This document shows positions 18,001 through 26,757 of a stretch of 42,795 nucleotides of DNA, piece by piece. The notes under the pieces were generated by a model. The model ran no database searches, was not told where the DNA came from, and saw nothing but the letters and a program-made list of their open reading frames with translations. A program made the translations under genes and the position numbers. Origin of the DNA: Hallerella sp963652365 (GTDB lineage Bacteria; Fibrobacterota; Fibrobacteria; Fibrobacterales; Fibrobacteraceae); NCBI GenBank assembly GCA_963652365.1, contig CAVJTH010000020.1:1-42795 (forward strand), read 5' to 3'. How positions within the stretch are numbered: the first letter of the stretch is position 1; each line of letters opens with the position of its first letter.

Positions 18001-18907
18001 GAAACTCCTTCGGAATCTGGTAGCGCGGCCAGAAATCGTCGCCGATTCCCGTCTTCACCTCGAAACGGCAACGCAAGGCGATTTTTTCCGTATTGTCGAT
18101 CGCTTCCGGAAAATCCGCAAAAAGGGAGCGCATTTCGGATTCGGAACGGAAATAGAACTGGTCCGTCGGAAACCGCTTGTCGATAAATTCCTTGAACTTC
18201 TCGACCAGGGCGATGCAGCGCAAGGCCTTGTGCGCCCCGGCATCTTCGCGCTTGATGTAGTGAACGTCGCCAACCGCGACCAGCTCGCGCGAAAGCTCCT
18301 TCGCGAGCGATACGGTAAACAGGTTCAGCGTCTTCTGGAGAGCGATTCCGTTATCGCAGATCGAAAGATACAGATGGTCATGGTCGAAAATCCTGTCGAG
18401 AGACTCGATATACGCCCGGGCCTGGGCTTCGCGACCCGCTACGGCATTTGAACCATAACGGCTGAAATAGTCTCCGGCAATCGCGATAAGGCCTTCCCGA
18501 TGCTCCTCCACGACCGAAAGGGGCACCGACGGGATTTCCGACCAGCGAGCCGACTCCTCGTAGCGATAGCTCACGATGCGGAGAAGGTTGTAGTAGCCGG
18601 TCTCGTTTTCGACAAGAAGCGTCAGGCGTTCATAGCTCTGCGTATCCCGCGAGTTGCACCCGGGCGTATCGATATAGACGTGACAGCCGAGGACCGTCCT
18701 TATCGGTTCGAGTCCCTTCTCCTTGCGCTTCTTGTTCAGCGCCTTTCCGCGTTCCTGAAATTCCAGGATGCCGAACATCGTCCCATGATCGGTCAGGGCA
18801 ACGGCGGGCGCATTGTCCGCGGCCGCGGCGGCAAAGATATCGTCAAGCCGGGCAGACGCCTGGAGAACCGAGAATTCCGAATGCAGCTGGAGATGTACAA
18901 AACTCAT
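15092..18907 (-). CDS. dnaE: DNA polymerase III alpha subunit
   Basis: The replicative polymerase, 1271 residues, DnaE type. The PHP domain is at the N-terminus (FVHLQLHSEFS, VALTDHGTM). The palm has GPGRGSAAGS and the catalytic aspartates in MPDIDTDI near residue 480, with a third aspartate in LKMDFLGL. Helix-hairpin-helix and OB-fold regions follow. It is somewhat longer than E. coli DnaE (1160). The start ATG has GGAGG six bases upstream, located over the end of the preceding gene, so the two genes are coupled. The opposite strand carries several long spurious frames. Confidence 0.97.
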   Translation of the reverse strand: MSFVHLQLHSEFSVLQASARLDDIFAAAAADNAPAVALTDHGTMFGILEFQERGKALNKKRKEKGLEPIRTVLGCHVYIDTPGCNSRDTQSYERLTLLVENETGYYNLLRIVSYRYEESARWSEIPSVPLSVVEEHREGLIAIAGDYFSRYGSNAVAGREAQARAYIESLDRIFDHDHLYLSICDNGIALQKTLNLFTVSLAKELSRELVAVGDVHYIKREDAGAHKALRCIALVEKFKEFIDKRFPTDQFYFRSESEMRSLFADFPEAIDNTEKIALRCRFEVKTGIGDDFWPRYQIPKEFLESEEYREIYRVMDEEFAKEYPGAFEKASKEYLKRHEDKTVEAFTAEDREAVEKIMERDKLCRKGGDADAYLIHLCRERLERRYPDEKLPYPQRGTEVSDRVYKELNCIRNMNVAGYLLIVWDFINWSREHGIPVGPGRGSAAGSIVTYIIGITNIDPLKFGLLFERFLNPERVSMPDIDTDIADRDRGRVIDYVTQKYGADCVGQIITYGMLKSKAVIKDVARVLGIDYREAGAIIKLFPQRVLNFSLAEAWTGKTEKGAPVAPDYDPAPLQAFINSRESYRELWDIALRLEDLPRQTGVHACGVVITPTPIYNLAPLYRAAPADTPVVMYDKHYSETIGLLKMDFLGLVNLSIIQDTVNMVKKTHGIELDMDKVPTDDKETFALLGKGMTTAVFQFESPGMQKYLRELKPSRISDLIAMNALYRPGPIEQIPHFIARKLGTEQIDCYHKDLEPVLGETYGVIVYQEQVMQLAQILGGYTLGGADNIRRIMAKKMPEKMAKLEPEFKEKCISHGYDKAMIQKVWDAVLPFCGYAFNKSHAAAYAYVAYQTAYLKTHFGPEYMAASMTSKMGKTEDIVTIVQECKRMGIEVLPPDINTSLGVFSANRNGQILYGLAGVRNVGLPVIEDVVAEREAHGPYKTLFDLCKRVGDYQTAQQEKRPPLNRKALESLVMAGAFDKMSPTTPNRPTLMASVEKAIEVANRHRREQDAGQTSLFDLMGGGEKSEARMDETYEEAQPWGLMELLNKERDVLGLYLSAHPLDECRPELRGFTTNSLAESELDEIVSKNPKATVCVGGIITGLRSFQSKKDETKTMGSGMLQDFQGEISIFFPPDSWERCRDHFGEDDRVIVRGKLTPQNQDPSKLQIIVDKAFSMDEVRARLVNFIHVTVSSMELVEERMDAILERLEMAQALPGEHAAEVVFHVETLSGHAHTLRAQVIKIAYTPDIFEWLQKEFGAANVWVSSKVKG

Positions 18908-18919
18908 CGAAGGCCTCCG

Positions 18920-20809
18920 TCAAGTGCGCACCATCCGAAGTTCCGCAATCGATTCGAGCGGCAGTTCCAGAACCTTTTCGCCCGGGTCAAGAATGATTTT
19001 CGCGACAAACGGCACCTTGGAAAAGTGCAGCGATTCGACCTTGAATCGAATTTCATCGGGCAATTTCGGCACCTTGGCGTTCTTGACATCCTTCTTCGAA
19101 AGCTTCGCTTCCAGGAGACCCCCCGTAGAACGCGCATAGCGCAAGACCTTGAAGAGATCGACCATGGCGAATTTCTGGAAGTTTCCGCCATACTTGGTCG
19201 TTTCCAGGGCGACAGAAACGGACGTTCCGTCGATTTCGGGCTTGAACAGGGAATCGGGTTCGCCATTTTGCGTCCAGCGCAACCAGAAAGCCTTGCTCCA
19301 GTCCGTATTGTGAAACGGCTCCACCGGGACCACGCTTGCCGAGACCGCGGGCTCCAGGCCGTAATGCTTCAGGAGGTCGCGAATCTTCGCTTCGAATTCC
19401 GGCTTGACGATAAAGCCGTAGCCGGGAATCGCCTCTTCGACCATTTCCATGAACTGCGCAAACCTTTCCAGCGCTTCGCGAGTTTCCGCCCGGTCGATTT
19501 TCAGGATGCGGACCGTGCTGAACGCGGAATCATAGTAGCACGCTTCCCATTCGTGCATCGCTTCGAGCACGTTTGCGGGTGCGCTGATCCAGCCTTCGAA
19601 ACTTTCGACGGAATCCTTCGAAAATCCCGTCTTCAATCCGTTCAGGAAGGAATCCCGGGAAATGGCAAAGCGAAGATACGGTTCGTCGTTCTGGACGTCC
19701 GCAAGGCAAGCCGACATGAACAGGACGCGCGGAGCGCTCTTCACCGAAATGACCATTTCAAAGTTCGGAAGCGTCGAAATCTGGGCACCGAGCATCGGCG
19801 TCGCACCGGCCGAAAGCCATTCCTGCGCCCAGGCGGAAAGCCGGACCGCAACGATTTTCCCCGAATGAACGGAAAATTCGAGCATTCCCAGAAGCCAAAG
19901 TTCGGCAAGCGGCTTGGGAAGCACAGACCAGCAGACATCGTCCGCGAAAGGCAGCCGGAAGGTCGGATCCAGGGTCCAGAGAATGCGTTCCGCATGAACC
20001 GCGGAAACGTTGCGCCGAAGGGCAAACAGGACGTGCTTGAAAAAATCGTTCGAACCGTGAAAGCGCCGCTTGATCCACCATTCGAGAATTTCGTTCTTGA
20101 GCCGAAAACCGTTGTGCTTCAAGAAATCCAGCGCGACATCCGTTACGATCAGGTCCATGCCGCGCTGTTCGATCCATCCGCTAGACGACAGGAATTCCAT
20201 CAGGAGGACGATTTCCTCGCGAGACGCTTCGGCGGAAAGCGTCTTGGAATAACGGAAAGCCTCTTCGCAAAACTGGATGGATCGGCGATGCAGGTTTCCG
20301 GTCCCGTTCATCTTCATCTTGCCCAGGCGCACAAAGGAAAGCACTAGGCAGAGATGCCAGACGAGCATGTCCTCGTAGCTGAAGAAGCGCATCTTTTCGT
20401 CCGGAGCGCATTCTTCCGTCGCGAGCAGCACGTTTTTCAGAAAGTCGTCAAAGCCCAGATAGACATAGGAACCCTTTTCCGTCTTGGAGCGCCACAGGTA
20501 AAGTCCCTTGGCGGATTCGAGGAGAAACGGTTCGACTTCGTCGCGCTTGTTCGCCGGGGCAGCAAGGCGCAACTCGTTGATTTCGAGTCCGCGGCTTTCG
20601 CTGTGGTAGATTAGGAAAAGGCAAAGACGTTTCCACGGTTCGAGCGAAGCGTAGAACTTTTCAAAGCGCGCGGCATCGGTAAAGAATTCCAGCGTTTCCG
20701 AAAGAATCTTCGCATTGTTCAGCAGCCCCTTGGAACCGAACGCCTTGGCGTGCAATTCCTTGAGCTGGGGTTTGGCCATGTTATCCAAGAAATCCTTGAC
20801 AGCGAGCAT
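18920..20809 (-). CDS. Helicase_C_3 (XPB/Ssl2-like) domain protein without helicase motor
   Basis: A 629-residue soluble protein. A region of roughly 110 residues starting at STLPNFEMVISV and ending near LEAMHEWEACYYD follows the pattern of the XPB/Ssl2-like helicase-associated domain (Helicase_C_3), with GFIVKPEFEAKIRDLL further on. No Walker A or DEAD box is present, so it is not itself a helicase. The N-terminal part looks helical with probable winged-helix units. It lies between dinG and dnaE, and its stop overlaps the dnaE ribosome-binding site, which suggests a role in DNA repair or replication. It has its own TATCTT promoter and a Shine-Dalgarno sequence (GGAGA). The family call is mine from memory of the pattern. 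Confidence 0.65.
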   Translation of the reverse strand: MLAVKDFLDNMAKPQLKELHAKAFGSKGLLNNAKILSETLEFFTDAARFEKFYASLEPWKRLCLFLIYHSESRGLEINELRLAAPANKRDEVEPFLLESAKGLYLWRSKTEKGSYVYLGFDDFLKNVLLATEECAPDEKMRFFSYEDMLVWHLCLVLSFVRLGKMKMNGTGNLHRRSIQFCEEAFRYSKTLSAEASREEIVLLMEFLSSSGWIEQRGMDLIVTDVALDFLKHNGFRLKNEILEWWIKRRFHGSNDFFKHVLFALRRNVSAVHAERILWTLDPTFRLPFADDVCWSVLPKPLAELWLLGMLEFSVHSGKIVAVRLSAWAQEWLSAGATPMLGAQISTLPNFEMVISVKSAPRVLFMSACLADVQNDEPYLRFAISRDSFLNGLKTGFSKDSVESFEGWISAPANVLEAMHEWEACYYDSAFSTVRILKIDRAETREALERFAQFMEMVEEAIPGYGFIVKPEFEAKIRDLLKHYGLEPAVSASVVPVEPFHNTDWSKAFWLRWTQNGEPDSLFKPEIDGTSVSVALETTKYGGNFQKFAMVDLFKVLRYARSTGGLLEAKLSKKDVKNAKVPKLPDEIRFKVESLHFSKVPFVAKIILDPGEKVLELPLESIAELRMVRT

Positions 20810-20833
20810 AAAATCTCCAACAAACAGAGGCCA

Positions 20834-20839
20834 AAGATA
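20834..20839 (-). promoter_or_regulatory. -10-like TATCTT(TG) with normal 5' UTR
   Basis: TATCTTTG stands 24 bases upstream of the ATG at 20809 in the gap after dinG. A GGAGA Shine-Dalgarno sequence lies between, so this mRNA has a leader. TAnnTTTG is the known -7 element of Bacteroidota promoters. Confidence 0.55.
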
Positions 20840-20853
20840 GAAATTTTAACGTC

Positions 20854-23577
20854 CTAGAGACCGAGCAGGGACTTTAATTCTTCAAGGCTGTGCGCTACCT
20901 CATGCTTGCCGTTCCAGAGTTTCGTAAAGCTCTTTCCGTAAGCCTCGCCGACAAGCCGATTGTCGAGGAAGAGCGCGACGCCGGAATCGGATTCGCTCCG
21001 AATCAGGCGACCGAGACCCTGGCGGAGTTCCAGCACGGCTTCGGGAATGTAGAGATTCCGGAACGCGTTTTCGCCCTTCGCCTTCATCCTTTCCGAAAGG
21101 CTCGCGATCAGGGGATTCGACGGATTGGGGAACGGGAGCTTCGGAATGACGAGCAGTTCCAGCGCGTCTTCGGGAAGGTCGATACCCTCCCAGAAGATCT
21201 GGCATCCGAGAAGGCACGCTTCGCGCTTTTTCCGGAACATTTCCACCAGGCTGTCCATGCCGCCGTCGAGCTGCTGGCACAGAAGCAGCTTGTCCTTCGA
21301 GGCGAACCTCGGCGCAAGCGCATCGTGAACCTTTGTCATGCTCAGGAGGCTCGTAAAAAGGACGAGAGCGTTTTTCCTGTTTTCGGGGAGAATTTCCGAA
21401 AGGACGCTTTCGAGAGCCTTCTGGTATTCGGGGACATTCGGCTTGGGCAGAAAATCCGCAATGACGATTCGACGATTCCGGTTCACGTCGAAATCGGAAG
21501 GATAGACGCGGACAAACGGTTGCTTGGTCTTTGCAAGCGCCGGATCGAGCATTCCCATGCGATGTTCGAAGTATTCGAACGAACCTTGCACGGAAAGCGT
21601 CGCCGAGGTAAATGTCGCGCTCTTGATCCACGGATAGAACTTTTCGGTCCACGGCTTTCCCGGGTAGAGCGGAATGGCGCGGAGAATCAACGTATGCGGA
21701 TTCCCGGGCTCTTCCATGTAGAACACCCAATCATCCTTCCCCGCCATGACGATGAATCCGAAGTCCTCGGCAAAGCGACCGATTTCCATCGCGGCGCCTT
21801 CCAGGTTTCGCGCGAGAAGCACGAGAGCCGGAATGTTCCGCAAGCTTTCGCAGAGGCTTTCCGAAATGGCCTTTGCCGAATGGCACGCCTCCAGGACAGG
21901 CTTCGGATCCGTATCGTACTCGGCAAAGATTCCCGAAGAAAAGCGGAAACCGTCCGTCTTGCGCTTGAACACTTTCTTGCCGAGCTTGAGAAAGAACCGG
22001 TGGAGCGACTTTTCGCATTCCGCCGTAGCGACCCGCAAGCGTTCGCAGGATTCGAGCAGAGAAACGTCCGCATCCAGCGCTCTCAGCTGCGATTCGATTT
22101 CCGCGACAAGACCCTTGTCCTGTTCCTTCGGGTGTACCAGGATTTTCGTGATGTTTCGCAGACGGAAAAAGCGCACCGTCTTTCCGAAACTGGAATGGCT
22201 CATCGAAGGCAAGCGATGCGCTTCGTCAAAGACAATGTGGTCGTAGGCGGGAAGCAGCGCAAAGTCCAGGGCAAGATCCGACAGGAACAGCGAATGGTTG
22301 ATAAAGAGAAGGTTCGCCTTCGCCGCCTGCCGGCGCACGTTCAATCCAAAGCACTTGCCGTAATGGGGGCACTTCTCGCCGAGGCATGTCGAGGCATCGC
22401 TCGAAAACTTGCTCCACAGCAAGCGGTTCCGCGAAAGATTGAATCCCGTATTTTCGCTGCCGTCGCCCGTGCGCGTCTTTTCTATCCAGGGAACGAGCGT
22501 CATGAACGATTCGCGTTCGTCGGGAGCGAGCAGCACATCGGGCGATTCGAGATGTTCCTCGAACTTTCGAAGACAGATGTAGTTGCCGCGCCCCTTCATC
22601 ACAAGGGGAGAAATCCTTTTCCCGAACAGCTGCGCGATCATCGGAAAGTCATGCCGAACGAGCTGTTCTTCGAGCGTGCGCGTCGCCGTGCTGATGACGA
22701 CCCGTTCCCCGGAAGCCGCCTTGAGCGCTGCGGGAACCAGGTAGGCGAGAGTCTTTCCCATACCCGTTCCCGCTTCGAGAACCGAGATGCCGCCCTTGTA
22801 CATGTTGCGTTCCACGACTTCCGCGTAGTTCGCCTGGGATTCGCGCGACCTGTAATTCGCGATCACCTTCGAAAGCTTCCCGTTTTCCGCAAAGAATTCC
22901 TTCACCCGCGGCAAGCGTTCGTCCGAGTTCCGCGCAGGCGATGCGACTTCTTCCGGATCGAGCGGAGAAATTCTTTCGTGCGACGGAACGGCGTCCTCGA
23001 AAATCCTTTCCCAGACGGTTCCCTGCGCAAGCCGATAGAGATGGTGTTTCGCAAACGAATCGAAAGTGTCGATTTCCCGGAGCGCTTTCCAGAAAAGCTT
23101 TCCGCAGGCATCCGCATCGGGAAGGGCACGGTGCGCGCGTTCCCGCGGAATGTCCAGATACGAGACAAGCGTTTCCAGCTTATGGTTCGGAACCGTCCGA
23201 AACGCGATTCGCGAAAGGACAAGCGTATCGAACACGGGATTCGCATCGATGGAAATTCCCACCTTGGCAAAGGAACCTTTCAGAAACTTCGTGTCGAACA
23301 GGGCGTTGTGCGCGACGAGCGGGTAATCGCCCAGAAACTGCCGAATCTCCCCGGCGACACTTGCAAAGTCCGGCATGTCCGCCAAGTCCGAATCGGAAAT
23401 CCCGGTGAGCGAAGCGATGAATGGGCGAAGCTTCTGCGCAGGCCGAATCAAAAAGTCCCTATTTTCTACCGGTTCACCGTTTTCAAAGCGCTCCAGGGCG
23501 ACTTCGATGATTTCATCGTGTTCAAAGTCAAGCCCCGTCGTTTCCAGGTCTAGTGCGATATACACGTTCGGTTTCAT
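20854..23577 (-). CDS. dinG: DinG-family helicase with N-terminal DnaQ-like exonuclease
   Basis: A 907-residue fusion. Residues 1-170 form a DEDDh exonuclease (ALDLETTGLD, HNALFDTKFL, HRALPDADA). The rest is an XPD/DinG superfamily 2 helicase, with Walker A AGTGMGKT, the DEAH box FDEAHRLPS, SATLS, FWEGIDLP and QGLGRLIRS. Four cysteines in YICLRKF and CLGEKCPHYGKC are placed as in the iron-sulfur domain of DinG. The exonuclease-DinG fusion is known from Firmicutes and others; here the iron-sulfur cysteines are retained. Such enzymes remove R-loops or damaged ends. The gene follows the Ig-like lipoprotein gene closely and has GAGGAACC before its ATG. Confidence 0.93.
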   Translation of the reverse strand: MKPNVYIALDLETTGLDFEHDEIIEVALERFENGEPVENRDFLIRPAQKLRPFIASLTGISDSDLADMPDFASVAGEIRQFLGDYPLVAHNALFDTKFLKGSFAKVGISIDANPVFDTLVLSRIAFRTVPNHKLETLVSYLDIPRERAHRALPDADACGKLFWKALREIDTFDSFAKHHLYRLAQGTVWERIFEDAVPSHERISPLDPEEVASPARNSDERLPRVKEFFAENGKLSKVIANYRSRESQANYAEVVERNMYKGGISVLEAGTGMGKTLAYLVPAALKAASGERVVISTATRTLEEQLVRHDFPMIAQLFGKRISPLVMKGRGNYICLRKFEEHLESPDVLLAPDERESFMTLVPWIEKTRTGDGSENTGFNLSRNRLLWSKFSSDASTCLGEKCPHYGKCFGLNVRRQAAKANLLFINHSLFLSDLALDFALLPAYDHIVFDEAHRLPSMSHSSFGKTVRFFRLRNITKILVHPKEQDKGLVAEIESQLRALDADVSLLESCERLRVATAECEKSLHRFFLKLGKKVFKRKTDGFRFSSGIFAEYDTDPKPVLEACHSAKAISESLCESLRNIPALVLLARNLEGAAMEIGRFAEDFGFIVMAGKDDWVFYMEEPGNPHTLILRAIPLYPGKPWTEKFYPWIKSATFTSATLSVQGSFEYFEHRMGMLDPALAKTKQPFVRVYPSDFDVNRNRRIVIADFLPKPNVPEYQKALESVLSEILPENRKNALVLFTSLLSMTKVHDALAPRFASKDKLLLCQQLDGGMDSLVEMFRKKREACLLGCQIFWEGIDLPEDALELLVIPKLPFPNPSNPLIASLSERMKAKGENAFRNLYIPEAVLELRQGLGRLIRSESDSGVALFLDNRLVGEAYGKSFTKLWNGKHEVAHSLEELKSLLGL

Positions 23578-23586
23578 CTGGTTCCT

Positions 23587-25386
23587 CTATTTCTTGCCCG
23601 CCGAAAGACTCGGCAAGCGGGATTCGATAGCTTGCAATGTATTTGCGCCGCGTTCGATAACGAGCGTATCCGCCAGGGCGCGCCACGGCATGCCGTAATC
23701 AAGTTCAAAAAGATTTCCGGCGTATGGAGTGTCCAGGGAATCCTTCGTCTGAAAATACTCCATCAGGTATTTTCCCTCGATCAGGTCGTCCATCCGGAAA
23801 TTTCCGTCAATCGTACAGTTCGCCGTCACCAGGACATCGGAATCGACCTTGCGAACGCGCACCCGGGTTCCCGTCGAAGCGCCGGGAATCTTGCCCGAAA
23901 GGCTCGAAAGCTGCAACTTCGGGACTGTTTCGAACTTCACCCATGTCCGCGTCTTCTGCGTCACGACCGTATCGCGCTTTCCCGTCGCGGAATCCGGAGA
24001 AGAAAGCGTCGAATCCGCATAGCGTTCCAGAAGCTCCACCTTCGCATCCGTCTGGAACCTTTCGTCGCCAAACACCAAAAAGCGGACCGGATCCTTCCGC
24101 GCGATCCTCGCCGGGAGCGTATCCTTGTTCTGCACAAGGATCAAGCGCCCACGAAGCGAATCCAGCAGGGAATCCGCGATGGGCTTGCCATAGACGACTT
24201 CGATGGAATCCTTCGGGAAGACGTTCTTCGCGCCGCTTGCGGGAACGGTCGAGACCCTTTCCGGAGCGAGCGTGTCGCCCTTCATCTCCTTCCAGTCGAT
24301 GGAAAGCGTCGAAAGCCTTGCGGAAAGCGGGCGTCCCAGGGAATCCCGACCGACCTTGCACGCGAAGGTGTAGGAAGAATCCCGGTCCGCCAGGGAATCG
24401 AAGTAGAATTCCACGTCGCTTCCCTTTGGCGCGCGATAAATCCAGTCCGGAGAAATCCGTTCGGAATCGGGAGAAAGCAGTGCGCAGTTTTCCCTGGAAA
24501 GAAACGCGCTGTCGAGGAACAGATTTCTGGAGAACCGGGCCGAGAGCGAAGCCTTTCCCGTCTGCGTCACCGCATCGAGCGAAACGGGCATCGTGTCCTG
24601 ATCGGCAAGGGCTATCCAGAGCGTGTCCGCGCTTTGCGGCGAAAGCTCCAGGTCGAACTCCCCCACGCCGGCCAGTTCCGCGGTCGGCTCTATCTTCTGG
24701 TTGCCGTTCTCGTCGAGAAAGGCGACAACGCGGTAACGCCCCGCCTTGAGCCCCGCCAGGCGAAAACGTCCCAGGCTATCCGTCTGCGTCGAGAACAGGG
24801 GAATTTCCCGGGTGAGCTTCGGAATCGAATCCGCCTCGACACTCAGGGAATCGCGGAACTTTTCCAGGTAATGGTGCGCGGAACGCTCGGCAGCCCCCAT
24901 CAGGAAAAGCCCCACCGTCGGGTAGTGCTTTTTCTTCACCATCGCGGGCGTCACCATGACGCGCCCCGACACGGAAAGCGAATCGATGACCGGTCCCGTC
25001 GAGAACGTCAGCCGAAAAGGCTCCGCAATCGCGTTGCCGCGCAAGTCCTTGAGACCGCTCGCAATCGTCAGCGTGTATGTCGTGTTCTCGTCAAGCCTCG
25101 CCTTCGAACGGATAAAGAGCTCGTCGCCATCGACTTCGAACTTCAGCCTCTTCTCGAGCGGGGGCGAAATCGTCACGGCACTCCGCGGAACCGAAGACGC
25201 AATCCACTCGTCAAACTGCAAATGGACATTCAGTTCCGGAGTCACGTTGACCGCGCCTGGAGCCGGAAACACGCCCGCGACACGCGGCGGATACTTGTCT
25301 TCCGGACCTCCCTGCGGAGCGATGGACGTGGCGCAGTCGGCGACAAGCAAGCTCAGAAAGAAAAGTGCCCACCAGCGAAATTTCAT
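23587..25386 (-). CDS. Ig-like (Big_5) domain outer-membrane lipoprotein
   Basis: About 599 residues. The signal MKFRWWALFFLSLLVADC ends in a lipobox with the acylated cysteine at residue 18. Then APQGGPEDKYPPRV opens a bacterial Ig-like domain (PxxGAxNVxPxxxVxxxFDEWI), a hallmark of a lipoprotein family common in Bacteroidota and Fibrobacterota. A repeated Ig-like unit appears near PERVSTVPASGAKNVFPKDSIEVVY. The start is set at 25386 where the signal peptide begins; a frame start seven codons earlier lies inside lepB. The stop of lepB overlaps its first codons region, so the genes are coupled. Role unknown, probably cell-envelope structural. Confidence 0.8.
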   Translation of the reverse strand: MKFRWWALFFLSLLVADCATSIAPQGGPEDKYPPRVAGVFPAPGAVNVTPELNVHLQFDEWIASSVPRSAVTISPPLEKRLKFEVDGDELFIRSKARLDENTTYTLTIASGLKDLRGNAIAEPFRLTFSTGPVIDSLSVSGRVMVTPAMVKKKHYPTVGLFLMGAAERSAHHYLEKFRDSLSVEADSIPKLTREIPLFSTQTDSLGRFRLAGLKAGRYRVVAFLDENGNQKIEPTAELAGVGEFDLELSPQSADTLWIALADQDTMPVSLDAVTQTGKASLSARFSRNLFLDSAFLSRENCALLSPDSERISPDWIYRAPKGSDVEFYFDSLADRDSSYTFACKVGRDSLGRPLSARLSTLSIDWKEMKGDTLAPERVSTVPASGAKNVFPKDSIEVVYGKPIADSLLDSLRGRLILVQNKDTLPARIARKDPVRFLVFGDERFQTDAKVELLERYADSTLSSPDSATGKRDTVVTQKTRTWVKFETVPKLQLSSLSGKIPGASTGTRVRVRKVDSDVLVTANCTIDGNFRMDDLIEGKYLMEYFQTKDSLDTPYAGNLFELDYGMPWRALADTLVIERGANTLQAIESRLPSLSAGKK

Positions 25387-25396
25387 CTTGGCGCGA

Positions 25397-26677
25397 TCAG
25401 TTTCCAATCAGGTGTATGACCTTCCCAATCCGAGAATAACGGATCTTGAAGGGAATCTGGAGCCACGAAACCGGATTCCCGAACGAGAAATTCCCGTCGG
25501 AATTGTTAAACGAGAAATAGACGATAAAGGCCTTCGCCTTGATGTTGTTCTGGGAAACGAATCCCCAGTAGCGGCTGTCCGCGGAATTGTCCCGATTGTC
25601 GCCCATCATGAAATAGACGGGAGACTTCACTTCGTAGCGATCCACCGGAACCCCATCGACAAGTATTTGCGCCTTGAGGGAAAGCGACGAATCCCGCGAA
25701 ACGTTATAGGCAAGGTCGCCCAGCTGCGCTCCTTCGAAATAGTCGTAGCTCACCGGTCGGAGCAGCCCCGGATAGTGACCGTTCGGGTCTATCCTCGGAA
25801 TGAATCCCGTACGGGCGAGATCCGCAAGCAAGGCGAAATCCATCCGTCCCGAGATCGTGTCGCCTTGCCGAATTCCCTGTCCCATGACCTGCCCGCGCGA
25901 AAGCGCCACGTTCAGCAAGAGGCTTCGATCGCCTTCCACGGGAATCCGGAAATCTTCGAACACGTAGTTTGGCACTTTCACGGAATCCTTGAAAAGGGAA
26001 AGCTCGAGCTCCACCTTCCTGTCGATGTTTTCCTGCGTCATCAGGGATTTCACCCACCAGAGCCTCGGAAGCGAAAGCCCGGAGAGATCGATGACGTCTC
26101 CCGGAGCGGGAATGCGCACCGGTTCCAGGGAATCCCGCGCATTTGCGGAGCGGAAGTACGCCGAATACTTTCCCTTTCCGGGAAGCCTGTCCTGGGGAAC
26201 CCCGTTCTGGAACAGCACGCCGTTCCGCACCGACAGCGTATCGCCCGATGTCGCGACGCACCGCTTGATAAAATCCTTCGGACCGTCCGCGTAATGGACC
26301 AGATGCGGGTTTCCGGGTAGCGGTTTCGAATCCCAGTAAAAGTTTCCGAACATCAGCCCATCCGCGATGTGCGCGTAGCGCTCGTAGTCGTAGTCGGGAT
26401 AGGCCGGTTCGCCCGGATAGCGAAAGATGACGATATCGCCCTTTTTCGGGCTTGTCAACCCCGGAAACTTCGAATGCGTAAACGGAATCGGCGAGCCGTA
26501 GGTAAACTTGAGTCCCAAAATGAAGTCGCCCGTGAGCAACGTGTCCTCCATGGAACCGCTCGGAATCTGGAACGCCTGGACCACATACTGGATGACGATC
26601 AGCGCGCAGGCAATCGGGATGACGAATTCCCGCATCACGGCCTTTACACAGCGAGAGATTGACTTTCTTGAAAGCAT
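25397..26677 (-). CDS. lepB: Signal peptidase I
   Basis: About 426 residues of the S26 family that cleaves signal peptides on the outer face of the inner membrane. One N-terminal membrane helix precedes IPSGSMEDTLLTGD, which carries the nucleophile Ser42. The general-base lysine lies in DFIKRCVATSGD, and the C-terminal box is MMGDNRDNSADSRYWGFV. The domain between is expanded by more than 100 residues compared with E. coli LepB (324), a trait of large FCB-group signal peptidases. The start chosen is the ATG at 26677, where the membrane helix begins; a TATCTT box lies eight bases upstream and no Shine-Dalgarno is visible. Confidence 0.95.
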   Translation of the reverse strand: MLSRKSISRCVKAVMREFVIPIACALIVIQYVVQAFQIPSGSMEDTLLTGDFILGLKFTYGSPIPFTHSKFPGLTSPKKGDIVIFRYPGEPAYPDYDYERYAHIADGLMFGNFYWDSKPLPGNPHLVHYADGPKDFIKRCVATSGDTLSVRNGVLFQNGVPQDRLPGKGKYSAYFRSANARDSLEPVRIPAPGDVIDLSGLSLPRLWWVKSLMTQENIDRKVELELSLFKDSVKVPNYVFEDFRIPVEGDRSLLLNVALSRGQVMGQGIRQGDTISGRMDFALLADLARTGFIPRIDPNGHYPGLLRPVSYDYFEGAQLGDLAYNVSRDSSLSLKAQILVDGVPVDRYEVKSPVYFMMGDNRDNSADSRYWGFVSQNNIKAKAFIVYFSFNNSDGNFSFGNPVSWLQIPFKIRYSRIGKVIHLIGN

Positions 26678-26685
26678 ACCCCCAC

Positions 26686-26691
26686 AAGATA
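26686..26691 (-). promoter_or_regulatory. -10-like TATCTT for lepB
   Basis: TATCTT is followed after eight bases by the lepB ATG, predicting a leaderless message. It mirrors a second TATCTT facing the opposite way at 26746-26751. Confidence 0.5.
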
Positions 26692-26745
26692 GAAATATTC
26701 CCGGGACACCGCCCAAGCCGCAAGACGCCCAGGCCCATTATTTTC

Positions 26746-26751
26746 TATCTT
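26746..26751 (+). promoter_or_regulatory. -10-like TATCTT for the MscS gene
   Basis: TATCTT is followed by CCGAAC and then the ATG at 26758. A six-base gap leaves no room for a ribosome-binding site, so the mRNA should begin at or very near the ATG. Confidence 0.5.
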
Positions 26752-26757
26752 CCGAAC

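Noticed and set aside
16034..23553. Very long plus-strand frames (805, 615 and 887 codons) opposite dnaE, the Helicase_C_3 gene and dinG
   Set aside because: They are shadows of well-supported genes: arginine-rich translations, no family motifs, no ribosome-binding sites.
23632..25419. 595-codon plus-strand frame
   Set aside because: It is antisense to the Ig-like lipoprotein gene, which has a lipobox and recognisable domain.
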